From: Polaromonas eurypsychrophila
GTDB taxonomy: Bacteria; Pseudomonadota; Gammaproteobacteria; Burkholderiales; Burkholderiaceae_C
Direction of reading: 5' to 3'
Assembly: GCF_014641715.1 (NCBI RefSeq)
Contig: NZ_BMIG01000005.1
Coordinates: 62,001-126,000 of the forward strand
Length of the DNA: 64,000 nucleotides
Positions 40,359-49,447 of this stretch are shown here, piece after piece (within the stretch, counting starts at the first letter, position 1; each line of letters begins with the position of its first letter). The translations under genes and the position numbers were made by a program. Under the pieces are notes generated by a model. The model made no database searches and had not been told where the DNA came from. It saw nothing but the letters and a program-made list of their open reading frames with translations.

Positions 40359-40742
40359 TCAGCCCTGCAGAAACAGCGTGACCAGCGGCTCCGGCCCAAC
40401 CTGGCGGCTCCAGTGGCCGTGCACGGAAGCATCAAAAATGGCACCTGCCGGAAGCAGGTCGGCGGAATAAAAATGTTCGCCCGGCTTGAACACCCGCGAC
40501 TCGCCGCCCTGCAAGCCGATTTCCATCTGCCCACCCAGAATGAACACCCATTGCGGCGTCGGTGTGCAGTGGAACTGGCTGCGAAAACCCACCGGGCTGT
40601 GGCGCAACTGGTAACCCGAGGACGGCGCCAGCGGGGACAGCAAGGCCTGCGGGGTGCCTTCGTTCAGCGCGACAGGTTCCTCGCGGAATTTGGCGCGCCC
40701 ATCGGTATCGGTGTAGAGGATGACTTTGGTGAAATCGGTCAT
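40359..40742 (-). CDS. Cupin-domain protein
   Basis: The protein has 127 residues from ATG 40742. A single cupin fold is seen: RSQFHCTPTPQWVFILGGQMEIGLQGGESRVFKPGEHFYSADLLPAGAIFDASVHGHWSR, with the metal-binding His and Gly-rich turns of motif 1 and the HxxH-type end. It is the last gene of the minus set after gluconokinase (44 bases apart), so it may act on a sugar acid or be a small enzyme or binding protein of that pathway. The exact activity is unknown. Confidence 0.75.
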   Translation of the reverse strand: MTDFTKVILYTDTDGRAKFREEPVALNEGTPQALLSPLAPSSGYQLRHSPVGFRSQFHCTPTPQWVFILGGQMEIGLQGGESRVFKPGEHFYSADLLPAGAIFDASVHGHWSRQVGPEPLVTLFLQG

Positions 40743-40786
40743 GGGCAATCCGGAAATGGGAAAACTGGAAAAACTTGGGAAGAAGC

Positions 40787-41311
40787 TCAAGAAGCCGTGC
40801 TGCGCATTTCAGGCAGGCCAGCCAGCACGGCAGCCACGATGTCTTCAAGCCGATCCGCCACATCAAAACTTTGCACATTTTCCCCCAAGCCCGGCACCTC
40901 CAGCGTGGCAAGCTGGCTGGCCAGCAGGGACAGCGGCATGTAATGGCCGGTCCGCGCCGCCATGCGTACCGCCAGCAGTTCGTACTCACCGTGCAGGTAG
41001 ACAAAATGCAAACCGGGCGCGCCGCTGCGCAGTATGTCGCGGTAAGAGCGCTTGAGCGCCGAACACGACAGCACCAGGCCCCGCGCGGCGGCCTGCGCCT
41101 GCCGCAGGCGTTCGGCCAACGCCTGCAACCAGCCCTCACGGTCTTCATCGCTCAAGGCCACACCGGCGGCCATGCGCGCCACGTTGCTTTCAGGGTGCAG
41201 CACATCGCCTTCCAGAAAAGGCAACTTCAGTGCTTCGGCCAGTAGCGCGCCCACCGTGCTTTTGCCGCAGCCGCTGACCCCCATGACCACAAAAATGTCG
41301 GAATTCATCAC
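40787..41311 (-). CDS. gntK: Gluconokinase
   Basis: This 174-residue protein has the P-loop VMGVSGCGKSTVG, then FLEGDVLHPESNVARMAAGVALSDEDREGWL (gluconate/Mg2+ loop), SCSALKRSYRDILRSG, and GHYMPLSLLASQLATLE, the full GntK motif set. It makes 6-phosphogluconate from gluconate, feeding the Entner-Doudoroff or pentose-phosphate route. It lies directly downstream of the two enolase-superfamily genes, as expected in a sugar-acid cluster. Confidence 0.93.
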   Translation of the reverse strand: MMNSDIFVVMGVSGCGKSTVGALLAEALKLPFLEGDVLHPESNVARMAAGVALSDEDREGWLQALAERLRQAQAAARGLVLSCSALKRSYRDILRSGAPGLHFVYLHGEYELLAVRMAARTGHYMPLSLLASQLATLEVPGLGENVQSFDVADRLEDIVAAVLAGLPEMRSTAS

Positions 41312-41351
41312 CGCCTATTTTGCCTCCGCGTGAACACAGGCCTGATCTTGC

Positions 41352-42464
41352 TCAGGCGGTCGCCTGCCGGAACTGCGTCCAGGCGGCGGCCGTCGGCGTT
41401 GTGCCGGCTCCAGGCAACTCGGGGCGCCGAAAATAACCGTCCACCACCTCGGCCGGGTCGGTGAAACAGTCCTTGATCCACGGGATGAACTCGAGCACCT
41501 CGCAGGCCGGGTGTGCATACGACAGGTGGACATGCACCTGACTCATGTCGCCTGCGTGCGGTGCCACTGGCAGGCGGAAAGCCTGCGCGGTTTCGCAGAC
41601 ACGCAACACTTCAGTCAGACCGGCCATGCGCGTCACATCGGGTTGAACCCAGTGAATGGCCTGCTGCGCGAAAAACTCCGCAAAAGCATCGACCGTGTAA
41701 AGCTGCTCTCCGAGCGCAACCGGTATGGATGTAGCGCGCGCCAGTTGCGAATGGCCTTTCACATCGTCGTACCACAGCGGCTCTTCAAACCAGTACACGT
41801 CCGCATCCTGCGCCGCGCGGCAAAAGCGCTGGCAGGTCGGCAGGTCCCACTTGCCGTTGCCATCAATGGCCAGCGTCACGTCCGGGCCAATGGCCCGCCG
41901 CACCGCAGCCAGGCGCCGCAGGTCGCGTTCGACGGTGGAGCCGACCTTGATCTTGATGCCGGTAAAGCCTTGGGCGACGGCGGCTTGCGCGCCCGCTACC
42001 AATTTGTTGTCGTCGATACTGAGCCAGCCGACGTCTGTGTTGTAGGCCCTCACCTTGTCACGCACCTGGCCGCCCAGGAGTTTCCACAAGGGTTGTTGCG
42101 CAGCTTTTGCTTTTATGTCCCACAGCGCCAGATCAATCGCGGCATGCGACAGCGTGGTAATTCCAGCGCGCCCCACCCACTGCAGCGCCGGGTTGCGCGC
42201 CAGCTTTTTCCACAGGCGGTTGATGTCACTGACGTCTTCACCGATCAGCAGGGGCGCATGGCAGGTTTCGATACAGCGCGTGATCAGCTGATCACTGGGC
42301 AGATGCGCATGGGTGCCGGTAAAACCGTAACCGGTCAGCCCGTCGTCGGTATCAATTTGTGCGCCCACCACGCCCCAGTGCGTGATGCTGTGGGTGCTGT
42401 CGGCGATCTGCGAGCCAGTGACCGGAACATGCAGGATGAACGGACGAACGGACGTAATTTTCAT
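41352..42464 (-). CDS. Mandelate racemase/muconate lactonizing enzyme family protein (KxK-type)
   Basis: The protein has 370 residues from ATG 42464, preceded by GGAGA; an open frame upstream is discarded. Enolase-superfamily catalytic marks: KIKVG (KxK base), [10 protein letters not shown] and FEEPLWYDD and ALGEQL (three acid Mg2+ ligands), and APHAGDM (His base). That set is shared by sugar-acid dehydratases of the mandelate racemase subgroup. The precise substrate (galactarate, talarate, or similar) is not decidable here. It follows a second, different enolase-superfamily gene by 25 bases. Confidence 0.85.
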   Translation of the reverse strand: MKITSVRPFILHVPVTGSQIADSTHSITHWGVVGAQIDTDDGLTGYGFTGTHAHLPSDQLITRCIETCHAPLLIGEDVSDINRLWKKLARNPALQWVGRAGITTLSHAAIDLALWDIKAKAAQQPLWKLLGGQVRDKVRAYNTDVGWLSIDDNKLVAGAQAAVAQGFTGIKIKVGSTVERDLRRLAAVRRAIGPDVTLAIDGNGKWDLPTCQRFCRAAQDADVYWFEEPLWYDDVKGHSQLARATSIPVALGEQLYTVDAFAEFFAQQAIHWVQPDVTRMAGLTEVLRVCETAQAFRLPVAPHAGDMSQVHVHLSYAHPACEVLEFIPWIKDCFTDPAEVVDGYFRRPELPGAGTTPTAAAWTQFRQATA

Positions 42465-42489
42465 AAAGTCTCCGGTGTTGTGTTCGGCA

Positions 42490-43701
42490 TCAGGTGGGCA
42501 GACAGCTACGCAGCGTGGCGTCGGCGCGCAGGTGCAGGTCGGGCAGCAGCTCCAGGCCGAGGCCGGGCTTGTCATTGAGGCTCAGCATGCCTTTGGTAAC
42601 GGTCGGCAGCTCGGTCACCAGCTCCTTGTACCAGCCGGTGTAGAAGGCGCGCACGCTTTCCTGGATCAGCGCATTGGGCGCGTGCATCGACAGGTGGCTG
42701 GAGGCGGCCCAGACCACTGGGCCGGTGCAGTCGTGCGGCGCCACCGGCAGTTGCCAGGCGTCGGCCATGGCGGCAATCTTGCGCGCTTCGGTCAGGCCGC
42801 CGCACCAGCTCAGGTCCAGCATCGCGACACCGGCCACACCGGTCTGCAGGTAGTCCTTGAAACCCCACTTGTAGCTCAGCGTCTCGCTGGCGCAAATCAG
42901 CGCGTCGCAGTCTTTCGAATACTGTTTGAGCAGGTCCAACGAATCCATGCGGATCGCGTCTTCATGCCAGAAGGTGTTGAAGGGTTTGAGCGCGCGCGCG
43001 ATCTTCTGCGCCATCGGCAGCCGCCACAGGCTGTGGAACTCGACCATGATGTCCATCTGTTCACCCACAGCGCTGCGAATCTTGCGGAACGGTTCCAGCG
43101 CCAGTTCCAGATCACCATGGCTGATGTACTGGCCGTCGCTTTTTTCAGCGGCCGGATCGAATGGCCAGATCTTCATCGCCGTGATGCCTTCGGACAGCAG
43201 CGATTGCGCCAGTTCATCGGCGTGGTGCAGAAAACCTTCGAGGTCTTCATAAGGCCCGGCATTGGCTTTCTTGGCGTCGCCTATGCCCCAGTTGGCGGTA
43301 TTCTGGTTGACGGTGCTGCGCACGTACTGGTAACCGGCGCAGGTGTTGTAGATGCGTATGCTGTCGCGGCTCTTGCCGCCCAGCGCGGTGTACAGCGGCA
43401 TGTTGGCCGCCTTGCCAAAAATATCCCACAGCGCGATGTCGATGGCGGAGTTGCCACGCGTCTCGACGCCGGAGCCGCGCCAGCCCAAATAACCGGTGAT
43501 GTCCTTGTTGCGCGCTTCGATGGCCAGCGGGTCCTTGCCCAACAGTTTGGGTCCGGCCCACTCGTGGAGGTAGGCTTCCACCGCCTGCGCGCCCATGAAG
43601 GTTTCGCCGAGTCCGACCAGACCTTCATCGGTGTAGATGCGGACCCAGATGATGTTGGGAAACTCGCCGAGTCTCAGGGTTTCAACTTTGGTGATTTTCA
43701 A
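42490..43701 (-). CDS. Mandelate racemase/muconate lactonizing enzyme family protein (KxW-type)
   Basis: The protein has 403 residues. N-terminal [33 protein letters not shown] is a typical enolase capping domain. The barrel shows MKIWPFDP (a KxW form of the basic strand), [22 protein letters not shown] and [11 protein letters not shown] (acid ligands), and PHDCTGP (His). It differs from its neighbour in the first base motif, so the two are unlikely to do the same reaction. Probable role: dehydration of a sugar acid. A rho-independent terminator separates it from the TRAP binding-protein gene upstream. Confidence 0.85.
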   Translation of the reverse strand: MKITKVETLRLGEFPNIIWVRIYTDEGLVGLGETFMGAQAVEAYLHEWAGPKLLGKDPLAIEARNKDITGYLGWRGSGVETRGNSAIDIALWDIFGKAANMPLYTALGGKSRDSIRIYNTCAGYQYVRSTVNQNTANWGIGDAKKANAGPYEDLEGFLHHADELAQSLLSEGITAMKIWPFDPAAEKSDGQYISHGDLELALEPFRKIRSAVGEQMDIMVEFHSLWRLPMAQKIARALKPFNTFWHEDAIRMDSLDLLKQYSKDCDALICASETLSYKWGFKDYLQTGVAGVAMLDLSWCGGLTEARKIAAMADAWQLPVAPHDCTGPVVWAASSHLSMHAPNALIQESVRAFYTGWYKELVTELPTVTKGMLSLNDKPGLGLELLPDLHLRADATLRSCLPT

Positions 43702-43713
43702 GTAATGGCTCCG

Positions 43714-43746
43714 AAAAAAAAAGCCGCAAGAGTGAACCCTTGCGGC
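43714..43746 (-). terminator. Rho-independent terminator after dctP
   Basis: On the minus strand GCCGCAAG, an 8-base loop and CTTGCGGC form a perfect 8-bp stem followed directly by nine T. It lies between the dctP stop and the enolase-family gene, so TRAP genes end here in part and the enolase genes need readthrough or their own promoter. Confidence 0.85.
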
Positions 43747-43784
43747 CTTGGACGATTCCAGGCTATAGCGCTCTGTTTAGCCGT

Positions 43785-44789
43785 TTAACCGCCGCGCGCC
43801 TTCTTCAGGGCGTCCATCACCAGCTTGACCGGCTCGGCACCAATCGTTGGCACGTTTTTGTCGTAGACCGGCTTGACCTTGTCAAACATGCGTTTCTGCT
43901 CGGCTGCGCTGACTTCATTGACCTGCATGCCTTTGGCTTTCAGGCTGGTCAGTGATTTTTCATTCAGGCTGCGGTTGGCTGCGCGCTGGACTTTTTGGCC
44001 TTCCATGGCGGCTTCACGCAACACGGCCTGCTCCTGCGGGTTAAGTTGGTCCCAGAGTTTCTTGCTGTACAGCACCAGGAAAGGTGTGTAGGCATGGCGC
44101 GTCACGCTGAGATACTTCTGCACTTCATTGAACTTCGAGGTCTCGATGGTCACAAACGGATTTTCCTGGCCGTCGATGGTCTTGGTTTCCAGCGCGGTGA
44201 AGACCTCGCCGAAAGCCATGGGCACGGCGTTGGTGCCCAGGGTCTTGAAGGTGTCCAGGAAAATGTTGTTCTGCATCACGCGGACCTTGACGCCGTCAAA
44301 GTCTTCGGCCTTTGCCACCGGACGCTTGCTGTTGGTCAGGTTGCGGAAACCGTTTTCCCAGTAGGCCAGGTTGATGAGGCCGGCTTCTTCCAGCTTCTTG
44401 TTGAAGTAGGCGCCGGCCGGTCCGTCGAGCACGGCATCAGCTTCTTTTTCATTGGCAAACAGGAAAGGCAGGTCGAAAGCGCCGAGTTCCTTGACGATGC
44501 CAACCAGAGGCGAGGAAGAAGTGCAGACCATCTCCTGGGTGCCGGCGCGCAGCGCCTGCGTGGCCGGCAGGTCACCGCCCGCAGCGCCGCCCCAGAAGGC
44601 ATTGATCTTCATCTTGCCGCCGGTCTTGGCGGCCAGCACTTCCTGCATCTTCTTGACGCCGACACCGACCGGGTGGTCTTCATTCACGCCATTGGTGAAC
44701 TTGATGGTGCGATCCGCAAACTGCGCGAACGACGAGGTAGCGACGAGTAAGGCGGCGGCCGCCAAGGCGAGGGTTCTGCGTTTGAACAT
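43785..44789 (-). CDS. dctP: TRAP transporter solute-binding protein DctP family
   Basis: The protein has 334 residues with a signal peptide (LALAAAALLVATSSFAQ). The fold is DctP/DUF1955-like: KFTNGVNEDHPVGVGVKKMQEVLAAKTGGKMKI, then LKLRDFDGVKVRVMQNNIFLDTFKTLGTNAV-type loops and the ligand-binding Arg in KVRVM. It should bind a sugar acid in the periplasm and pass it to DctQM encoded upstream. Gap to dctM is 43 bases. Confidence 0.9.
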   Translation of the reverse strand: MFKRRTLALAAAALLVATSSFAQFADRTIKFTNGVNEDHPVGVGVKKMQEVLAAKTGGKMKINAFWGGAAGGDLPATQALRAGTQEMVCTSSSPLVGIVKELGAFDLPFLFANEKEADAVLDGPAGAYFNKKLEEAGLINLAYWENGFRNLTNSKRPVAKAEDFDGVKVRVMQNNIFLDTFKTLGTNAVPMAFGEVFTALETKTIDGQENPFVTIETSKFNEVQKYLSVTRHAYTPFLVLYSKKLWDQLNPQEQAVLREAAMEGQKVQRAANRSLNEKSLTSLKAKGMQVNEVSAAEQKRMFDKVKPVYDKNVPTIGAEPVKLVMDALKKARGG

Positions 44790-44832
44790 GGTTGTCTCCT
44801 TTATATAAACGACAGGGTTGGGAAAAAAGTGG

Positions 44833-46131
44833 TTACCGCATCCACCACTTGAGTGGCTCGGTAACGATCTCGGGGAAAAGCACCAGCAGGAAAAGCACGG
44901 CCAGTTGCGCTATCAGGAAAGGCAGCACGCCTTTGAAGGCGTCGTCCATGCTGATCTTGGCAACGCCGCAGACCACATTGAGAACGGTGCCCACCGGCGG
45001 CGTGATCAGGCCGATGGCGTTGTTCATGATGAACATCACGCCGAAATAGACCGGGTCGATGCCGGCCTTGAGCACCACAGGCATCAGCACCGGCGTCAGG
45101 ATCAACACCGTCGGTGTGAAGTCCAGCGCGGTGCCGACAATCACGATCAGCACCATCATGACAAACATCAACAGCATCTTGTTGCCCATGAAAGGCGCCA
45201 TCATGGCGGCCACTTCCGTGGGAATGTTGGCCACGGTGATCAGCCACGCGCTGACCATGGCGGCCGCGACCAGGAACATCACCACGGCCGTCGTCTTGCC
45301 CGCCGACAGGATCAGGCCATAAAGTTCCGACCATTTGAGCTCGCGGTAGATAAACATGCCGACCACAAAGCTGTAGACCGCGGCCACCACGGCGGCTTCC
45401 GTCGGCGTGAAGATGCCGAACTTCATGCCCCCGATGATCACGATGGGCAAGGCCAGCGCAAAGCCGCCCTGGGCCGTGAGGTGCAAACGCTCCGGCATCG
45501 AGAGTTTGGGCGCTGACGGGACGTTTTCCTTTCTGGCGACCCACCACCAGGTCAGGCCAATCGCCACGCCCATCAGCAGGCCCGGAACAATGCCCGCCAG
45601 AAACAGCTTGGTGATAGACACGTTGCCGGCCACGCCGAAGATGATCAGGCCAATCGACGGCGGAATCACCGGTGCAATGATGCCGCCTGACGCCACCAGG
45701 CCAGCCGCGCGCCCGACGTTGTAGCCGGCGGCCCGCATCATCGGGATCAGCAGCGCAGCCAGCGCGGCGGTATCGGCAATCGCCGATCCGGACAGCGAGG
45801 CCATGATGACGGCGGCAATCACCGTGACGTAACCCAGGCCGCCGCGAAAATGCCCAACCCATGCCATCGCCAGATTCACAATGCGGCGGCTCAGACCACC
45901 GGCATTCATGAACTCGCCGGCCAGCAGAAAAAAGGGCACGGCCAGCAGCGGGAAGTTGTCAGCGCCATCGACAAAACGCTGGGCCAGGATCTGGCTGTCG
46001 AAAGTCACCAGGCCGCTGGTGGCCGCGAGGAAAGCCATCAGCGTGACGCCGCAGACCAGCAGCGCATAGGCGATCGGCATGCCGATGGCCATGGCCGCCA
46101 GCAGGCTCAGGATGAAAACGCTAACAGTCAT
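44833..46131 (-). CDS. dctM: TRAP transporter large permease DctM family
   Basis: The protein has 432 residues with 11-12 helices. Typical DctM motifs include FPLLAVPFFLLAGEFMNAGGLSRRIVNLA, GSAIADTAALAALLIPMMRAAGY and IGLITPPVGTVLNVVCGVAKI. It forms the Na+-driven symport channel. The start overlaps the end of dctQ by 4 bases, fixing the order gntR-dctQ-dctM-dctP in one operon. Confidence 0.93.
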   Translation of the reverse strand: MTVSVFILSLLAAMAIGMPIAYALLVCGVTLMAFLAATSGLVTFDSQILAQRFVDGADNFPLLAVPFFLLAGEFMNAGGLSRRIVNLAMAWVGHFRGGLGYVTVIAAVIMASLSGSAIADTAALAALLIPMMRAAGYNVGRAAGLVASGGIIAPVIPPSIGLIIFGVAGNVSITKLFLAGIVPGLLMGVAIGLTWWWVARKENVPSAPKLSMPERLHLTAQGGFALALPIVIIGGMKFGIFTPTEAAVVAAVYSFVVGMFIYRELKWSELYGLILSAGKTTAVVMFLVAAAMVSAWLITVANIPTEVAAMMAPFMGNKMLLMFVMMVLIVIVGTALDFTPTVLILTPVLMPVVLKAGIDPVYFGVMFIMNNAIGLITPPVGTVLNVVCGVAKISMDDAFKGVLPFLIAQLAVLFLLVLFPEIVTEPLKWWMR

Positions 46132-46685
46132 GCCTTGCTTCCCTGCATTTGTTTTTCCACATCGGCCAGGCCTTCGGTTTCTATCACCTGAACCAGTTCT
46201 TCCTCACTGATGCGCCCGGTGACAAGCCGGAAGAGCACATTGAGGTTGATGATGGCCATCACCACGCTGACGATGTAGCCAATACCGTAGATCCAGATCA
46301 TGGAAATACCGACGACCGGCGACACATTGCTGACCTGCAACTCATGCATCTTGAAGGTGCCCATGAAAAACAGCACATTGCAAAACAGCATCAAGGCCTC
46401 GCTTAGAAACAGGCAGACTTTTTTGCCGAGGATGGGCAGGTGCTTGATCAGGGTGTCCACGCCCAGGTGCCCGCCTTCGTACATGGCCAGCATGGCACCG
46501 ATGTAGGTCAGCCAGATGAAGAAGTAGCGCGACATCTCGTCTGATACCGAGATGCCGGAGTTGAAGGCATAACGCAGCACCACGTTGCCAAAAACCATGA
46601 CCACCATGGCGACCATGCAAACCACCACCAGCAACTCCAGCAGCTTGTAGAACCAGTAAATCGATGTATCGACCGCTTTTTGCAC
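46128..46685 (-). CDS. dctQ: TRAP transporter small permease DctQ family
   Basis: The protein has 185 residues with four helices (LLVVVCMVAMVVMVFGNVVLRYAF first) and the usual SRYFFIWLTYIGAMLAMYEGGHLGVDTL motif of the DctQ family. It overlaps dctM by 4 bases. It starts 30 bases after the end of the GntR-type regulator gene. Confidence 0.92.
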   Translation of the reverse strand: MQKAVDTSIYWFYKLLELLVVVCMVAMVVMVFGNVVLRYAFNSGISVSDEMSRYFFIWLTYIGAMLAMYEGGHLGVDTLIKHLPILGKKVCLFLSEALMLFCNVLFFMGTFKMHELQVSNVSPVVGISMIWIYGIGYIVSVVMAIINLNVLFRLVTGRISEEELVQVIETEGLADVEKQMQGSKA

Positions 46686-46715
46686 GTTTGCGTCTCCTCT
46701 TGTCCTGCGTCTTGT

Positions 46716-47465
46716 TCAGGCGGCCTTGAGCTGCCGCGCCGGGCTGCTCAGCACGGGAAGGCGACGGCGCGAGGCCAGCACTTCCTCGATGTCTTCCTTG
46801 GCGCCATCGATCAGCACACGAATGGCGATTTCCGCTTCGTCGGGCTGGTGTGCAATCACTGCGTCGAGCACCGCGCGGTGCAGTGGCAACGAATGCACCG
46901 GGCCATCCTTGCGCCGCGTGGAAATTTCAAAACTGGTGCGCAGCAGCGCGCCCAGCGCCTTGCTCATCTGCACCAGCATGCGGTTGCGGCTGGCACGCAA
47001 CAAGCCCTGGTGAAAACGCAGGTCATGCGTCACGTAGTCACCGCCATGCTCGACCGCGTGTTTCATGCCGGCGTAGGCGGCCTCGACCTCGGCGATGTCC
47101 TGAGCCGTAGCGCGTTCCGCCGCCAGCCGCATCGCGGCGGGCTCGACGACGCGGCGCAAGTCCTGCAAGTCGCGCAGAAACTCAGGTGTCAGGCCAGCCT
47201 TGGATTGCCAGATGATGACGTCGGGATCGAACCAGTTCCAGTGGTCCTCGGACAAAACTCGCGTGCCGACCTTGGGGCCGGTGGTGATCAGGCCCTTGGC
47301 GATCAGCGACTTCACGGCTTCGCGCACCACCGTGCGGCTGACGCCGAGTTCCTGGCACAGCACCGGCTCGGGCGGGATCGATGCGCCCACGCCATAACGT
47401 CCCGCGACGATGGCTTCGCCGAGGTGGTCAACCGTATTGCCGTGGACGTTCTTGATCAAAAACAC
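46716..47465 (-). CDS. FadR/GntR-family sugar-acid regulator
   Basis: The protein has 249 residues starting at GTG 47465. An N-terminal winged helix (LGEAIVAGRYGVGASIPPEPVLCQELGVSRTVVREAVKSLIAKGLI) precedes a FadR/FCD C-terminal ligand domain (LRRVVEPAAMRLAAERATAQDIAEVEAAYAGM, HDLRFHQGLLRASRNRML, HRAVLDAVIAHQPDEAE). The His and Asp pattern suits a metal-bound organic acid ligand. It heads the TRAP operon and is divergent from the IlvD/Edd-dgoK-dgoA operon, so it probably represses both in the absence of substrate. An inverted-repeat element begins 7 bases before its start codon. Confidence 0.9.
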   Translation of the reverse strand: MFLIKNVHGNTVDHLGEAIVAGRYGVGASIPPEPVLCQELGVSRTVVREAVKSLIAKGLITTGPKVGTRVLSEDHWNWFDPDVIIWQSKAGLTPEFLRDLQDLRRVVEPAAMRLAAERATAQDIAEVEAAYAGMKHAVEHGGDYVTHDLRFHQGLLRASRNRMLVQMSKALGALLRTSFEISTRRKDGPVHSLPLHRAVLDAVIAHQPDEAEIAIRVLIDGAKEDIEEVLASRRRLPVLSSPARQLKAA

Positions 47466-47471
47466 ACCTGT

Positions 47472-47590
47472 AAATTCATTTTTCGGGCGAATTGCGTCGT
47501 TGCGCGGTGCTCGCCATCCTCATGTACCTGGGTACATTCCGGCGGCTACGCTCCGTGCGCCTGGCACTTCATCCCGAAATTCTGAATTTC
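47472..47590. repeat. Second MITE-like inverted-repeat element
   Basis: Imperfect inverted ends (left 47472-47487 AAATTCATTTTTCGGG; right 47573-47590 CCCGAAATTCTGAATTTC) enclose about 85 bases with an internal palindrome TGTACC-TG-GGTACA at 47523-47536. It fills most of the divergent gntR-dehydratase promoter region and starts 7 bases upstream of the gntR start codon. Confidence 0.5.
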
Positions 47591-47633
47591 TCGAAGTGCT
47601 TTGCTGGTTATTACTAGGATTCGCGGCGCAATG

Positions 47634-47648
47634 GTATGACGATAATAC
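47634..47648. promoter_or_regulatory. Candidate FadR-type operator
   Basis: GTAT-7 nt-ATAC forms an inverted repeat, close to the GTAT...ATAC form of FadR-subfamily operators. It lies 25 bases before the dehydratase start codon and downstream of the gntR promoter side. The regulator encoded divergently is the natural candidate to bind it. Confidence 0.4.
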
Positions 47649-47672
47649 GTTTATCAATTAAGGATTTTCCCT

Positions 47673-49415
47673 ATGACCGACCCCAAGACGCCGAAAAAGA
47701 AGCCCTCAGAACTGCGCAGCCAGCAATGGTTTGGCAGGCAAGACCGTGACGGTTTTGCCTACCGCAGCTGGGTCAAGGGCAAGGGCGTGCCGCATGACCA
47801 GTTTGACGGCCGGCCGGTCATCGGCATCTGCAACACCTTCAGCGAACTGACCCCCTGCAACTCGCATTTCCGCATCCTGGCCGAGCAGGTCAAGATCGGC
47901 GTTTACGAAGCCGGCGGCTTCCCGCTTGAGTTTCCGGTGATGTCGCTGGGCGAGACATTGTTACGCCCGACCGCCATGCTGTACCGCAACCTGGCCAGCA
48001 TGGACGTGGAAGAAAGCATTCGCGGCAACCCGATTGACGGCGTGGTGCTGTTGATGGGCTGCGACAAGACCACGCCTGCGCTGGTGATGGGCGCTTCCAG
48101 CGTGGATTTGCCCACCGTGGGCGTCAGCGGTGGCCCCATGCTCAGTGGCAAATGGCGTGGCCAGGAACTGGGTTCGGGCACCGGGGTCTGGAGCATGAGC
48201 GAGCAGGTACGCGCTGGCACGCTCAAGCTTGCGGATTTTTTTGAGGCCGAAAGCTGCATGCACCGCAGCCACGGCCACTGCATGACCATGGGTACGGCAA
48301 GCACCATGGCCTGCATGGTCGAGGCGCTGGGCATCGGCCTGCCGGGCAATGCGGCCTACCCCGCCGTAGACGGCCGGCGCAATGTGCTGGCGCGCATGGC
48401 GGGCCGGCGCGCGGTCGAGATGGTGCATGAAGACCTGCTACTCTCGAAAATCCTCACGCGTGAAGCCTTTGAAAATGCCATCAAGACCCTGGCGGCGATT
48501 GGCGGCTCGACCAACGCGGTGATTCACCTGATTGCGATGGCCGGACGCATCGGCGTCAAACTCACGGTGGACGACTTCGACCGTCTTGCCAGCGAGTTGC
48601 CTTGCCTGGTCAACCTGCAGCCCTCGGGCAAATTCCTGATGGAGGACTTCTGTTACGCCGGCGGCCTGCCGGTGGTCATGAAAGAAATCGCGCAGCATTT
48701 GCACCTGGACGCCATCACAGCCAACGGACAGACCATAGGCGCCAACATTGCTGACGCGCAGAACTACAACACAGAGGTGATCCAGCCGCTGGCCACGCCC
48801 TTCAAGGACAGGGCCGGCATCGCGGTCTTGCGCGGCAACCTGTCACCGCGCGGCGCAGTGATCAAGCCCAGCGCCGCCACGCCCGCGCTCATGGTGCATA
48901 CCGGCCGCGCCGTGGTATTTGAAAACATCGAGGACTTCCACGCGCGCATCGACGACGACGGCCTGGACATCGACGAAACCTGCGTCATGGTGCTGAAGAA
49001 TTGCGGTCCCAAAGGTTACCCCGGCATGGCCGAGGTTGGCAACATGCCCCTGCCACCGAAGGTGCTCAAAAAAGGCATCACCGATATGGTGCGTATCAGC
49101 GACGCGCGCATGAGCGGCACGGCGTACGGCACCGTGGTGCTGCACACCGCGCCCGAAGCGGCGGCCGGCGGGCCGCTCGCCGTCGTCCAGAATGGCGACA
49201 TGATCGAACTCAACGTGCCCGAGCGCCGCCTCCAATTGCTGATCAGCGACGAGGAGCTGGCGCGCCGCCTGAGCTTGTGGACGGCGCCGCCGCCACCGCT
49301 GTCCTCGGGGTACTGGAAGCTCTACGTGGACCATGTGCTGCAGGCTGACCAGGGCGTGGACCTAGACTTTCTGGTCGGCAAACGCGGCGCGTTTGTGCCC
49401 CGGGACAACCATTGA
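47673..49415 (+). CDS. IlvD/Edd-family sugar-acid dehydratase
   Basis: The protein has 580 residues from ATG 47673, with AAGGA upstream. Motifs of the IlvD/Edd family: GICNTFSELTPCN (first Fe-S Cys), MGCDKTTPALVMGA (second Cys), HRSHGHCMTMGTASTMA (third Cys and His), then a C-terminal swivel domain (KNCGPKGYPGMAEVG, DARMSGTAYG). The three Cys bind a 4Fe-4S or 2Fe-2S cluster. The N-terminal SELRSQQWFGRQDRDGFAYRSW segment is characteristic of L-arabinonate/D-galactonate-type dehydratases rather than IlvD itself. It feeds the 2-keto-3-deoxy acid to the following dgoK kinase and dgoA aldolase. Confidence 0.9.
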   Translation: MTDPKTPKKKPSELRSQQWFGRQDRDGFAYRSWVKGKGVPHDQFDGRPVIGICNTFSELTPCNSHFRILAEQVKIGVYEAGGFPLEFPVMSLGETLLRPTAMLYRNLASMDVEESIRGNPIDGVVLLMGCDKTTPALVMGASSVDLPTVGVSGGPMLSGKWRGQELGSGTGVWSMSEQVRAGTLKLADFFEAESCMHRSHGHCMTMGTASTMACMVEALGIGLPGNAAYPAVDGRRNVLARMAGRRAVEMVHEDLLLSKILTREAFENAIKTLAAIGGSTNAVIHLIAMAGRIGVKLTVDDFDRLASELPCLVNLQPSGKFLMEDFCYAGGLPVVMKEIAQHLHLDAITANGQTIGANIADAQNYNTEVIQPLATPFKDRAGIAVLRGNLSPRGAVIKPSAATPALMVHTGRAVVFENIEDFHARIDDDGLDIDETCVMVLKNCGPKGYPGMAEVGNMPLPPKVLKKGITDMVRISDARMSGTAYGTVVLHTAPEAAAGGPLAVVQNGDMIELNVPERRLQLLISDEELARRLSLWTAPPPPLSSGYWKLYVDHVLQADQGVDLDFLVGKRGAFVPRDNH

Positions 49416-49447
49416 GCCTTGCCGCACCAGCCGAAGCCAGCCAGCCC

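Noticed and set aside
42382..43788. 468-residue plus-strand open frame
   Set aside because: Antisense to the KxW enolase-family gene; composition is His/Gln/Gly-rich and without motifs.
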